DNA from: Azolla pinnata
Lineage: Eukaryota; Streptophyta; Polypodiopsida; Salviniales; Salviniaceae
NCBI GenBank assembly: GCA_037176905.1
Contig: JBBBWG010026336.1
Coordinates: forward strand, 1 to 64,000
Direction: 5' to 3'
Length of the DNA: 64,000 nucleotides
The notes beneath the pieces are model-generated. The model was not told the origin of the DNA and did no database searches. It saw only the letters and a program-made list of their open reading frames with translations. Position 1 is the first letter of the stretch; each line of letters starts with the position of its first letter. The position numbers and the translations under genes are program-made. Shown here piece after piece: positions 25,941-39,525 of this stretch.

Positions 25941-26514
25941 TGTGGCATTTGTTGGAATTGAAGCATAACTGCAGAAGAATGAGAAGGAGAAGGATTTGAC
26001 GCCATCGCTGCTCGTAGCAAGAACGAAAGACGCAGAACGGAGACGAAGAAGAAGCGAAGCCGCAGAGAGAGCGAGCGAGGGAAGAGAAGGGGACGCAGGA
26101 GACAGGTAGAGCGGAAGCAGGAGAGGCTGGGCGGAGACAGGAGGAAGGAGAAGAAGAAGAAAGAAGGGAAGGTCGAAAGAAAACCTGGGAGAAGAAGAAA
26201 GGAAAGAGCGGCAAGGCTCCATCACTGGAGCAAAGAATGAATGCAAGGGCGAGCAAATCCAGGATGAGGCGCTCAGGGCAGGTTTGAAGACAGGAGGAGG
26301 AAAGCACGGAAGGGCGGAAAAGACAGGAAGAAAAAAGAACCAGAGGCCAGAAGGCAGCAAGGAGGAGGAGGAGGAGGAGGAGGAGGAGGAGGAAGAAGAA
26401 GAATAAGAAGGACGAGGACGAGAACGAGGAGGAGGAGGAGGAGGAGGAAGAAGAAGAATAAGAAGGACGAGGACGAGAACGAGAACGAGGAGGATGCTTC
26501 CTGTTACTACAGCT
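25941..26514 (+). promoter_or_regulatory. purine-rich promoter/leader of the coiled-coil gene
   Basis: No other gene is supported. The stretch is GGA/GAA-rich, with two similar GAGGAAGAAGAAGAATAAG blocks at about 26386-26410 and 26445-26465. Its first 75 bp (AAATGTGGCATTTGTT onward) is duplicated at 25252-25322. The long minus-strand frame that crosses it is Ser/Leu/Pro low complexity. Confidence 0.5.
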
Positions 26515-29500
26515 ATGGGAGAGAGGAGACGTGTGGCAAAAGCCTCCATGATCGAGGAAGACAAGGAGAACATCAATGGAGGAAGAACAGGAGGTGGAGA
26601 TGGATCTTCCCGCCTTCCTTCCCTTCCTTCTCCTGCTCCTGGCACTGCTCCTGCTTCTAGACTCCTACCTCTAAGCGATGCCGAAGAGTACACTGGTGCT
26701 CACCTCCATCACCACCATAGCCAACGCAGCCGCAATCACTCTCCTCAGGTTCACACTTTCTTTCGACTTATGGAAAGAGAAATCCCATAGGATTGGATCG
26801 ATCTCTCTTTGTAAAAGTTCACATTTTTTTTGGATATTTCTGCACGAGAGAGAAGTAGGATTTTTGCATGCAAGTGTCTGGATATTTCTGCACGAAAGTC
26901 AATTCTCCACCGTAAGCTCAACACCACAAGAACCGAGTAGCTGGTGGAAAGCCTAATAATGGTGGATGGTTACGTAACTACTTCATGAACTTGAGCCTAT
27001 CTGAGCTGATGTAGAACACCACACCTAAGGTGATGATCCGACAAAATCCGGTCTGTAGGCATATCCTGGGATCAGAATTGAAATCTGAATGTAGGCTTAG
27101 GGATCGTAGAGTCAGCCCTGAGGAGGATCGAAAATTCTGAAATGAATGCATGGTAGAGAGAATTTGAGGTAATCCTGTTGGAAAAAGTATTAATTTGGTT
27201 CAAAATTAAGAGGCTTTATGGTGCAAGGTTGAAATAAGTCGTGAATTTTCCCCAAGTCAGAATGGTGGAAGTATGCAAAGTCTAAACTTGAGCAGAAAAG
27301 TGGTAGTGAGACGAAATTAATCCATCTATGTATCTGATAGTGGATCACTGGTGTGCAAGAGTAATGAAATAGACTATGGTCGGGTTGGGAATCATTGTGG
27401 TCAAGCCAATAGTTGGGCCATCGGCGGAATGCAGAGGATCATATAAAATCCGTTGGTGGAATTGATGTCCCATGCTTTTAGGCCAACATTAGTTGGGATA
27501 TTGGCTGAATGCAGAGGGACAACTAAAGCTAGCTGGTCAAGGTGATGCTCTGGAGTTGTAAACAGAAAGAGGACACTGAGAGTTGGAAATTGAACCATGA
27601 GCTAAGACTAAATTGCCTTTGGAGATCCTTGATGGTCAAGCCGTCTGAACGGAATAATAGATTAGCTAAGGACTGCCTCACATAAAATATAAAAAAGGGT
27701 GAGAGCGATGTCTCCTGAAGTGTGAACTGAGCATCTTCATTGTCGATGACATCACATTGGCAGGTGTCTCCAAGTCAAACAGGAAGACTCTCTTTTATAT
27801 ATGAAAACAAATTGGAAAGGGGATATGTGGAGGTGGAGTACAGAAAGGTTAGCGGTGACAGATTACTGACCCTATGCAGAGGTTTACTAGGTGTCCTATA
27901 GGACAAAGAAAACTGTTAGGATATCCCACCGCAAGGAGTGATCCTACTCTTTCAACATTTGGCTTGATCAAGTAGAATTGTTTTGACTTATTTTTAGTTG
28001 TAAGTGTCTGCAGTCTGTATTGGTTGCATTGGTGTGACCCGGGGTTTATAAATATGAGCAAAGTGGCAAGTTTGGCCTGACTCCAATTCCCGTTGTTTCC
28101 ATTATTGCAAATTTGATTACACTCCCTAGTCGCATCCTCTTATCCTGACGTGCAAGATGCAAAAGAGATGAAATCTCTCAATCTAGAGATTTCTTGCTCC
28201 AAATTTCTTAAGCTACCAATGTGGCTGAGACGATCTTATAATCATTTGTTGGACGAGGTAAAAGGGATTACATGTACAATCTGTATGTGACATAGTTACA
28301 CAGTATTTATAATGGCCATTACCCTTCAACAATATTATTTCCCAAGCTCTAGAGCTAAGAGAATTCAGTATATGCTGTAAGCAGGGAATTGAAACTGCAG
28401 AGCATTAATTTGTTCTGATATGTTTTTTATGAAGGTAGGTGATAGTCTCATTGTCCTATTTAGAGAGGGGTTTAGACCTCACTTGCTTGACAATCCCAAG
28501 GTTCACCTACAGAGAACCCAACATCTTTTACTTCTGTGTGGATTCTGCCCAGGGCACTTTGGCCATAGCAGATATGACCATCTCTTTTTGGATAAATGCT
28601 GCTTATGTACAAGATGCTTATTGGAGGAACAAATGCCCATCAGATCTTTTTTTTCTTTTTTGCAAATTGTTGCTAAGTACTGGAATGTGCTCTGATAACA
28701 TATCTTCATGAAATTGAAACTACTTCATCTTCCTATCAACCTTTTCATATTGGTTTCCCTATGATTTATATCTTCTAAGGACCATATTTTCAATTGTAGT
28801 GATTGTGCATCGACCTGAATTCTGTCTGTTATTCAGAGCCAGATGTATTCAAGCAATTTATTTTACAGAGAGCTAGAGAATAAAGCTGTGCTATTTTTTT
28901 ATACCCTTAGGTGATCTAGCATAAGCATTTGAGCCCTTGAATTAATCTCCTAGGCCATTCTGTCATTAGAAGTGTTTTTTAGATTTCTTGCTTTCTTCTT
29001 AGAAAAACATTAGGATTTTAATAGGAATTGTGCGCGTTTGAATAGCTTTACCAAGGTCAGATTCAAATCATGCAAAAGCCTCCAATTCCGCAATTTGTGT
29101 GATTCCATATTTTATTTGCCAGCTATGTGTTTCTATTCATTGCTTTGAGTTACTGAGCTCGCTTTCGGGACAGCAATCTCCACATTGATTTCTGGGTGAA
29201 TCCCGCCACTAAATAAATTTAACCATAGAAATATTTGTCCATCAATAATGGGGATAACATTGGTGGGAGTATAAGCTGAGACATCTCCAGCTTGGGTCTC
29301 CACGATGGGTAGACCTGTCATCCTATTCTCACCTAACCTTTTCCTTTTTCTATTCAATGACATCTGAAAAAAAAGGACAATATCCAGTAGATATTGGTTT
29401 CAAGCAACATATATCTCCCAGTTTCTTTATGTATATTGAATGAATACAAGTTTTAGTTTCTTAGCTCTTTAGAGTTCCATAGCTGCTAAATTTGATTATC

Positions 29501-32500
29501 CTCACAGATAAGTTGTAAATAATATCTTGCTCAGTTCTTAACAATGTTATGGTTCTAGAGATATATGATAAAATGTGTGGCTTTCAAAGAATTACCTTTC
29601 TGTGCCTAAACATCCTGTTTGTGTGTATATTGTTGTCACTGATCTTTTAACATTGTGAATTTATCAGAATAAAACAACTATCTATTAGTTTAGATATTAT
29701 CACAATTTATTATTGAGTGTTTCCTTAGAAAAAACTGTTAAGAAACCAGATTACGTTCTTATGCTCATGTGTTTCATTGTGATGAGCAATGGAGGAAAAA
29801 TGGATATATTCTTGCCATTCATAATGATTGTCGGTATTTTTACTGTCAAAAGTTTCTCAAGTTGAATATGAATATTTTGAACCTTGCAGCCTTTCCTTCC
29901 AGAGATAGTGAATAATAACAAATACAACATTGCAGACAAACTCCAGCGTAGTAGCTCACCACAACTTACACATTATTTGACGTGAGATTTCTTTCGTCAC
30001 CATTTTCCCTTCTGTTTGTTGTCTAATATGCATATTAAAGCTCCTAAACGTGTGCGAGGGAAATTATTCTGTAATTCAGTATTGTCGTGCACCATTTTCA
30101 TCAAGGCAGCCAGTTTACATCTTATGCTCTAAAGGTTTACTTCTTTTTCCTAGCAAAGAAGTTAAATGATTAGCTAAGCACATAATTTTCTCATTAGGCA
30201 TATAAAACAGTTGTATCAAAGGAGAATATTTAATGTTGTGAATTTGGAAACAGTGCCGTGGCTCATAGTCAGTAACGGATTAGTTTCTGCCCATTTGAAG
30301 AACTGTAAAGGTCTAGGCTGATTATAGGGCTATGTAGATTTTGTGGTTTGAGCCCACCTTGTTGGCTTGGTTTAATGGAATCATAAAATACTTTCAGTAT
30401 AATATTTGGTTTTTGGAAAAATGTTTTTCGATGTGCCCTATAGTTCCAGAATGCCCATTCTTTTTCGTTCAAAATATGTGTTGGGCTCAAAACAGGACAT
30501 GACAGATATAATGCCATTATAAGTGAATTTGAGTTAGTTGTCTGTGTACAAGATTCTTCTGTTTGGTGTTCTGGTATAACGAGTTCTGCTTATACTTCAG
30601 CTACGCATCTGGCCATGGAGGATCAGTAGAACACTGGAAGAAGTTGGCAAGAAAGGCCGAACTTGAGATGCATCTAGAACAGGAACAACACAAGTCAGAT
30701 CGGGAAAAGGATCTCGATGCCATCCATAGGCTTAGATGCAGGTGATCTTAATAATGTTGTCTTCCTATTATCTGATATTCTGATGGTTCTAGTTATTCAA
30801 ATCTCTTTCATTTAAATAACATTCCAATCATATAATTCTAATTCTTAAGCCCACAATTGCATAATTGCTGTTGTTGAAGATAGGATAACTGGGAGACGTT
30901 ACTTCTAGGCTTAAACTCATGCGGAAACGGTAATCCTAGGGCCTATACCCTAAACTGATACTAAAGGGACATCTGGGAATCGCACTCTGCTGAGGTGCTA
31001 TTGGTAAGCTAAAACTCACAGATTTCATGTCAATATTCATTTTAATTATACAGTATAACAAAATGCCATATTCAGTGGTATGAGACACAATTGGGGTTTT
31101 GGGTTTGTCTGTTTTATAATCAGGAGTGGCAGTGTGGAGGATAAACAGTCATACTAATCAGTTAGTTTCCTCTATATCCCAATGATTACTTAAGTAGTAC
31201 TTGATTGTAACATAGTACATAGGTACATTAGTAGAATATAAGCATTATCTACTAACCGTTTTGCTGCATAATAATTACACTGCCCTCCAAAGAATAATAA
31301 GAAACCCTATAGATATTATTTTCTCCTCGTCAACAAATTTAGTGCAGGAAGATTAGGATGGGGAAGACCAAGGGATTTATGACAATGGGGAAAGTTCTCG
31401 ATTTAGCTTTTGGACTTTTTAAATGTGAATATCTTTGCTGGTTTTCAGTCTAGCATGCTAAATATTTTCTGGCATTTGAACAATGATCTCTCACATCTAT
31501 CGTAAAAGTAATTCTGTTAATCTGCTCAATAAAATTCTTTGATCCTTCATAGACAGGACTTCAGCATTGGAGGCTGCTGCTCAAGACAGGGATGCGGTGA
31601 TTGAAAAGCAAAGAAGAAAAATTAACTTCTTGAAAGCTCAGCTAGGAGGTGTAAACAAGGTGTGCATTTGTCGGCTCAATTTTGTTGAAGTACATTTTAT
31701 TACTAAAAGTGTTTTTCAACAAGCATCTAGACTAATACATGTCAAAAGGAATCCTGTAGCAAAACGTACCTCCTGTCTTGTCTGATACTGCAGGATTTAC
31801 CAGTTCAATGTTAATTGTCAAAATGTTTTTGGAACGTTGAAAATTTAGAACAGGTGAATCTGTTTTTTCCCTTGTGATACAGAGATTCGGGAAGGAACTA
31901 AGTATCCTCAGGAATCAAAGTGAGCAAATGCAGGTTAAAATTACTTCAGTTACTGGAGCAAATGAGAAGAAGGTACTGGCAAAGAATTATTTGAGTTACC
32001 AAAATATGTGCATACTAGTACTAGTGTATGTGCTATTTATGAATTCTTTGTTGTCTGAAGACGAAGAATTTTAATAAACCATTGATGTCTCATTTGACAT
32101 TGCGTTGAGCAGATTTTGGAGCTTAGAGAGGATCTCCAACTTTCTGAATCAAAAAGGAAATTGCTCGAACATCAATTAATACTGATCTACAAATGTATTG
32201 AAGATCCTCTTGAGAAGTTTAACTTAACTGAGCTTCATGAGGGAGCTCCCGAATCAGTTTGGCAAGGAAGCATTGTAAAAGTATCTAAAAAATGCTGGAG
32301 GAAGCCAGGACTCACAGATCTTAATGATGGAACTGGAAAAGGGTTTGACAATGACACAATGCCAAGAGAAAGCCATCAAGGCCAAAAGAATGCATTCAAT
32401 GCCTACAGTGTTCTTAAAAGGAGACTAGAAAATGCGGATATGGCAGAGAAAGTATTACGCCTACGATCTGAAAAGAATCTTCTGGTCAGTTCTGACATTG

Positions 32501-35500
32501 TCTAGCTGTGAAGAGGATAGCATTGTCTCACATTTGTGCTAGAATTATTTAATATTCTTGCTACTGTGACTAGATCTGTAAATGTTTGTCCTCATTTTCT
32601 GTACTGTTCTCGTTACTGGATAAAAACCTGAAAAAAAATTGCAAAATTGGTGTTACCACAATTGATTACATATTTTTTGATTTGATTATGCAATAAATTG
32701 AGGTTCATCTATAGCTTAACTATGCCGATTGTTTCAGTAAGTTTAAACGTATCTTTGATTTATGCTGATTGTTTCATGCAGAGCAAGCAAGTAGTCCAAC
32801 AAGATGAAAAGGTGAAATCACTGCTTCATGAATCAGGGCTTTTGAAGAAACAGTTGAAGGAAGCTATTTCAAGCCGAAATTCTGCAATTGTGAGTTTGTT
32901 GTTCTAAGAAAATTTCAATTGGGTTGGGTGTATGTAATTTTAACATTATCTTTTGCTACAGTCTCAGGTTAGAGAAACTGAACGACTTTTTGACAAGCTC
33001 GAAGCGATAGAATCACTAATTGTGAAAGCTGGAATTGTAAATGACCAAGATCTCAATGCTATTGATGAGGATAGAGTAAATGTTTCTCCACCGAATGGTG
33101 CATGTAAGTCAGCAGATATGGAACTAAAGCAAAGCTCAACATATGATTACAATTCGGAAGTGGCCTCAGATGTAACTGAAGAGACAAAACTTAACACTAG
33201 AAAGATTTCTCGCAAGCAATCCTTCAGAAAGTGGGGAACTATTTTGAATAAAATACGATCAGCCCTAGTGGTTTTTGTGTCTAAGGTCCTAGCCAACCTT
33301 TCAAATGACTTTCTTGAATTGAAAATTTGGATAAACGATTTGTTTTTTAGTGATGCATATAAGCTATAATATGCTGTAATATGACTAACTAGGTCCATGC
33401 AACTAGCCAATTAGAATCAAAGCTGAAGCTGGAACGGGAATCAATTAATGTATTTGCACATAAGTTAAAACAAGAAGTTTTGGTGGAACTGGATCCACGA
33501 AATGCTGATGCTGTGGATGAAATGGAGAAATTGCATGATCAAGTTAAACTGGAAATAGGAAAGCGAAGAGACGTAAGCAATTCATCAATAGATAAAGAAC
33601 TCTTTCACAAGATTCTTATGGCTGTGAGAGAGCAGAAGAGAAAGTACCTCGTAACAGCAAGCAGAGTTGAGGTATGGAGTCTATCACCTGCCTAATGTTC
33701 CTCACAGTAATAGCTATTTGACACTAATAACTATTTCACTTCATTTTCTAGGATTTGAAGAAGGAAAAATTATCGTCGGAAGCAAATTTATTTAATAGAC
33801 AGAGAAAAGTCACTGAACAAGAAAGAAAGCTTGCCATGTTTGGATCTGAGCAAGAGGTCCTGCATTGCTACATAGCATGTATGCACAAGATATTGGCCTG
33901 CATAGACCAAGATGATGCCTTATCTTCATCAATCCTTGAACTAAAGAGCGACCATAAAAATATGATGGTTGCAGAGACATTGGAAAGAAGATACAAGGTT
34001 GAGAGTCTGTTGAAAAAGGTACAGTTTATTTCGAAAGAAAGAGATCAGCTCAAGGCCGTCATTGCTCATTTGCAGGAAGAAAATCAAGAACTACGTGGTC
34101 GACTAATGAGTCTCCGGAATAGCTTTAAGTTTCTTGATATAGCTGTTAATAGCGGTGACTCCGAAAATGAGAATTTGAACTCCCATCTGAAGCAAATGAA
34201 AGCACGTAAAGATGAACTAGAAATGTTCTACCAAGAGGCATCTACTTATCACAATGCCTTAACAAGTAATCTGCAAATCCTGGAAAGGATCATCTCTGGG
34301 GGTGTATGCCATGAAAATGTCAAACCTTGTGGAATTGAGCCCTGTGTGAATAAAGGCAAAATCACACCGCTTATCAAAGAACCTTTTGTGAATATCATAT
34401 CAAGGCTTCCGGACCTAATCTTACAGATAAACTATTTCTTTACTGAATATAAAGAGCTTGAATCCAGGCTACAAAATGTAGAACTGAGAAAGAAGCATGC
34501 TGAGGATAAAGTTCTGGGAATGGAACAACTTGGGTCTTCATTAGCTACTTTGAAAAATGAATTAGAAACTGTGAAGAGAACACTTAAGGATATTCATTGC
34601 TGCCTTACTGCAGAGGATGCAAATGCGGTTGAGCCTGAACTGTTGAGTTCTACCATTATAGATAATATCCAGAAATTAAAAGCAGAAGTGCAGTTAAATT
34701 CTGCAGCAACTGCCGATAGCAAGCAGAAATCCGAGGAAATTGAAAAAAGTATGTTCTGCTGTCGAAACGTTCTTGTGGATGTGGTGAAAAGAGCCATGCA
34801 TCTAAAGAAAAGTATTGCTGAAGAAACAAAGACAATTGAAGGCAATGAAAAACATGAACAAGGTAGATTTGCTGATGATCATCATATTGAAATGAAACTT
34901 TCTGGGATGGCTCTCTCTGAAGTTGTTTCATGTATGGAGACTTGTCTAGAAGAAATTCAACAGCTTAGGACTCTCGAAAAGATGTGTGCAGCTGATGTGC
35001 TGTCTAAACTTAAACAGGAGCTAGAAGAAGAACTTTCTAAACATTCTGAGAAGACAAGTAATCAGTGGAATGAAAGAATACGGTTACTCTCCGAAGAGAT
35101 AGCTCAGATCCAAGCTGAAAAAGAAACACTTGCATTTGAACTGTCAGCATCATCTAAATTTGTAAATGATCTTCAAATTACAATCCAAGGGCTTCAGAAA
35201 GAGAGAATCACACAGGTTGGAGAGGTTGAGAAAGAAAGAGATAGTCTGAACGAGTTGAACAAAATGTTAACTGCAGAGATCCAGAATTTGAAGTTGCAAA
35301 ACCAACAGCAATCTGAAAATGCACAGAAGCAAGTGGAAGCTCTTGAAATGAAACTTTTAAGCATTAGGGAAGAACATTCTGGCTCAGTTGATTCGGTAGA
35401 GGAGATTAAACAGGTATTAGAAGATGAACGAAGTTCACACAAAAAAACTTTACAGGAATGGAAAGGAAGAGTAAGAAAGTTGGAAGATGAAAAGGATTCT

Positions 35501-38500
35501 CTAGGTCTTAAGTTACAATCACTTGAAACTACACTGAAGGAGAAGGATACATTGATTGAAAATATGGTTGAGGAGATTGAATCCCTAAAACAGGAATTGG
35601 AAAGAGTAACATCTGGGTCAAGTAATGAAGTAATATACTTACAAACATTAATCAAAGAAAAAGACCAGGCAGAAACTAAATTAAAATCTGACTACACGGA
35701 AAAAGTTGACAGCCTTGAAAAAGAGATTTTGGGGTTGCAGCATGAGAAAATGAAGCTCGCAAATGACGTGGAACAAATGCTAAAGGCTTCGAACGAAAAT
35801 GAGATACTATTTAAGAAGAAACTCAAAGAATTAGAAGTAGAAGTCTTACGGCTTGGAGGTGAAGTCTTGCTTGGTAGAATAAATCTGTTTGTACTAATTA
35901 GTCATGGGAACATAGCAGACGATTTCTCAAGCACAGAGTGTATGCGTGGGAATGTTGTGATTATGAGAGAAGGAAATCATAAATTTACTCATTAATTTAC
36001 TCGCGGCGATTAATGAATGGACTCAATGTCTAATGTGGGTGTAATTATATAATTGGGTTTGGTACATGTCAAGGTTGTAGTTACGGTTGACTAGTTAAAG
36101 TTACATTTTCATTTTCTATGAACATATAGAAGTCTTATTTCTACAACATAATGTGATCACAGGAGTTGATATCAATGATGAGGTGCATAAAAGCAGGCGT
36201 CAGGCTGCATGTGAAAGAGTATGTCTCCTGAACACAACACTCATTAATTGGGGAACATGATGGTTTGGGAGAGCTTGCAATCTTGTAATTATGGTTGCTG
36301 ATATATTTGCTCCATTATTGCTATTGCTATTGCTAGATTGTTTATGTTACAGTTGGTCGTAGTTTAGTGGATTTATGTGTAATTGCAGTAAAATATATCC
36401 GTAGTCTGATGAGAAGTTAGATTTCCTTTGACAGCTAAGAGATTTCTTTGCAAAAGGGAGCTCACAAGTATCACAATTTCCCAAACTGGTCAGTAAATTA
36501 ATTTTGCAATGGTAATGGATGAATCATTCGAGTATAACTTGCAGCATATGCTGCTATCTTAATAAGCAGGCTTTTGATTCAGTTATTTTGACTTGTGCTA
36601 TACTCACTGTTTTGACCATGAGCATGTTCCCCGATCCACTTGGTTTGTGTATGTCCCTCAGTTATATAGCTCTTCTCGTCGTATTAAAAGTACAACTGAT
36701 GCTTGCACATAAACAGTTTAGCCAATCACTACTGTTATTATTAGATGCTAAGGGAATTAAGAGTAAAGACAATTGTCACTTAGAGTAAAGAAAGTCACAT
36801 GGAGATAGGATTTACAGGTAATGATATGGAGTTCTGCCATCAAATCAACCTTCATAGACTTATTCTTGTTTGATGTAATGACAACTTGCATATCTCTAGC
36901 TGCATCCCAGGGCTTTCTTTCATCTCAAGTTCCTGCTGAAAAGGTTGGTAGCATTATTGTTCCTGATGTGATGAGATCCACACGCATCACAATGACTATC
37001 AAAATTCATTCTCATGGTACCGTTCAACTTGGCTTGTTTAAGCCCACCTGCCAACTATTAATATGAAATGAGAACAAGTAATTGGGGCAAACTTCCTCTT
37101 TTACATATGGCATGTAAAGTTTTCTTACTATAGTGAGCCCTGAAAAGAGTCATTGCATCAGTGCAAATTCAAGAAAATTTCATCCAGCAAGGGATTCCTG
37201 GGAAAATCCTTCATTCACGAGAGACTGGGATAACATGAACATCCAAAGAGACGGAATACAACCTATTGAATCTGTGAATGTGTGAGAGTTTTGGTGCAAG
37301 ATAGTATATCTACTTGTGTGTATGTGCGTGTTTGTATTCTTTTGTGAGAGGAAGTGAGGGAATTTGTGTATGTATGTGCATGCATTTTACTTTAGACAAT
37401 CTGACAGAACTAGAGAGGTCGTTCCTTTCAGGAAATGAGACCAACAATGAACCCGTTAAGAAAATTTGCAACCTTTCAAGTCGATCTCCTTGTTAACAGC
37501 AAGGTACGCTTAAGTCAAATGGTCATTGGATGATTAAGAAAAGATGGTATTTTTGGGATGAAAATGGAAACTTGTAGATGTTCTTTAGACAAGTTACATA
37601 TGATGATGCATTACCGATTAGAAAAAGACAAATGGAATAAATTACAGCCAATAAGATACTTCAAAAAACCAATAAAAAATCAGGATGACAAACTAAGTCC
37701 ACAGCAAGATCTACTAAAACTGTTTATTGTCTCAAATAAGTTAAGCTCCATGGCAATTTATCAAGAAAAAGTTCCTAGTGGACCTGTGTCTAACAATCTT
37801 GATAACTCAGAACAAGGTTAATGTTGTGATCTGTTAATGTTTACCTTGTTGTCACTTGAAGTTGAATTTCACGGCTGTGGTGATTGCAGGCACATAAACT
37901 GTTGGAAGTGAGTGACATTTCTGGAGGACTTTCCCATGCTGCCATTCACTATTTTTCATTCAACCAGCAACTCGATGACGTAACATTTGAGAATGGAAAT
38001 CTTCCAGGCCCCCAGTCTTCCAACATGTTGGCAGAGTTGGTGCGTTATGCTTTTCACTGTGGCCATAGAATTTTGCACTGCAGAAAGAAAAACTCGGATC
38101 CCCCACATGCTCTGATATTCTCATATATCTGTATCACAAAGTAAGAAATTTGTTGTGTTCAGGTACTGCTGTCTACTGATAATGCTCCGATATATGAGAC
38201 AAAAACGGGTGATGTACTTGGCCTGTCTGTAAAGGTAGGGACAATGTTAGAGCATGACACATAATGTTAAAATGGGAAGGATTCTAATTCTCATTACACA
38301 TCTCAAATATGTACCGATCGCAATAAACTGATGGTTTCAAATCGTAATATTATACAATCAACTGATGATATTTTGAACAGGTCAAAGGATTATATGATAG
38401 AACAACAAGAGAGATTTTATGCAATACAAATGTCATCCGCACGGATGAGGTAACTGCTGCACATAGAATTGTTGTTTGATTTATTCTATCATATTAGAAC

Positions 38501-39525
38501 TCAAAGCCTAGATTGTCTTAACTTAATATCTTATGATGTGCCAGACTATTGTGGCTGTTTAGGACGGTTTTTTTTAATCTGATTTGCTAATTATCTTCTG
38601 GTCTTTTGTAGTTTATCCTCTCCTACTGTGAATCCTCTGTTTATTTCAGGACAACCTTGTAGAATAAGAAGTCTTCCTTCTTTTTACTATTGTTCTGGAA
38701 TATACTCCTTTCATTGGAGTGGAAATAAAATACTATGGAGTGTGGACCGCCATTTCACATGCAAGCATGTTAGAAGGTTCTGCAGGAGGGTTTATTTCCT
38801 TTTGATATTCATAGTTGTTATCTGGCCTTTCCAGTGTGTGTACAATTATCGTTTGCGGAGATTTAGAACATAATGGTTCAGAGTGAATTTTGTTGATGTC
38901 CTAGGGGGCATTTGGAATTCTCTCGTGGCAGAAACTATGGAAAGTCTGTTCTAATGACTTCATTTTTTGGGGGGGAATCAAGTAATTTCATGCAGCAGAG
39001 CCAACAAGCCATGTGAACTCATCTAAAATCAGTAAATGCTGCAGATAAAATTACAAAAGTCCCTATCCAACATTCTAAAGTTCATTCACCCATTATGTTG
39101 TGTGGTACTAAAGTTCTTCCTTTGGTTTCGCAGATAATGGAGGCTATCAAGGACCAACCGCTCGATAACTTCTCATTATGGCCGGATCTTGTGAGCAGTT
39201 GGAAATGGGAACGGTCTTCAAGCAAAGGGTATATATTTGTGAGCTATTTTTGCTTCTTGTTCTTGAACTTCTCCACGGTTATTTCGTTTTGTATCGTATT
39301 AGATGAGGTTTAAGAGTGATTCTGGCAATACTCAACCGGAGCATTTGCACATCTTTTTTGATGCGCATGTATCAAATGAACTAGTTTTTTTTGTCTTTTC
39401 CTGATATTTTTTTCTTCTGGTATAGGTGGATTCTTGTATGTATCAAGTGGAGATTCCTTTTTAAGAACATTTTTCCTGAGATTAGCGAAGCATTGCAAAT
39501 TCTGTCGATAAAACAAGGTAGCTAA
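26515..39525 (+). CDS. long coiled-coil protein, unrecognised family (about 1,550 aa)
   Basis: Proposed exons: 26515-26748, 29890-29981, 30601-30741, 31557-31659, 31883-31972, 32113-32484, 32782-32889, 32962-33285, 33393-33671, 33752-35873, 36163-36218, 36435-36488, 36662-36689 (weak), 36900-37016, 37396-37454, 37890-38039, 38163-38234, 38381-38449, 39134-39228 and 39426-39525. Phases agree throughout (4,665 nt). The N-terminus is Ser/Pro/His-rich and disordered. From the third exon on it is mostly heptad-like Leu/Glu/Lys coiled coil, including the 2.1-kb exon. The last 150 or so residues are less charged and look globular ([37 protein letters not shown]). No motor, membrane or zinc motif was seen. 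It is probably structural or a scaffold; that is inference. A frame at 37561-37816 could be an extra exon but its phase does not fit. Confidence 0.75.
26749..29889 (+). other. first intron of the coiled-coil gene, with insertions
   Basis: This 3.1-kb intron lies between the exon ending RNHSPQ and the exon beginning PFLPEIV. The part at 26.95-28.1 kb has shared internal words (GGCCAATAGTTGGG/GGCCAACATTAGTTGGG, with GCGGAATGCAGAGG/GCTGAATGCAGAGG) and looks like inserted repeat DNA that I cannot classify. 28.42-28.7 kb has short frames without coding signature. 29.15-29.35 kb holds an atpA fragment, listed separately. Confidence 0.6.
29148..29345 (-). pseudogene. atpA: fragment of organellar atpA (probable plastid-to-nucleus transfer)
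   Basis: The minus strand reads [20 protein letters not shown], then [29 protein letters not shown] and a decayed tail. This is the nucleotide-binding-domain region of the ATP synthase F1 alpha subunit (family: MTALPIVETQxGDVSAYIPT, TNVISITDGQIFL, LFNAGIRPAINV). QIFL plus LFxxGI fits the plastid copy better than the mitochondrial one, but this is from memory. Only about 65 codons remain and changes such as R to H and A to E hit conserved sites, so it is a dead fragment. It lies antisense in intron 1 of the coiled-coil gene. Confidence 0.75.

Noticed and set aside
25542-26693. 383-residue open frame on the minus strand
   Set aside because: It consists of Ser/Leu/Pro runs from GGA/GAA repeats and Phe/Ile/Tyr runs from the AAAT microsatellite; it overlaps the promoter and first exon of a plus-strand gene.
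28420-28711. Overlapping frames of about 90 residues as an exon of the coiled-coil gene
   Set aside because: No domain, composition unlike the neighbouring exons, and the exon at 29890-29981 joins exon 1 in phase without it.
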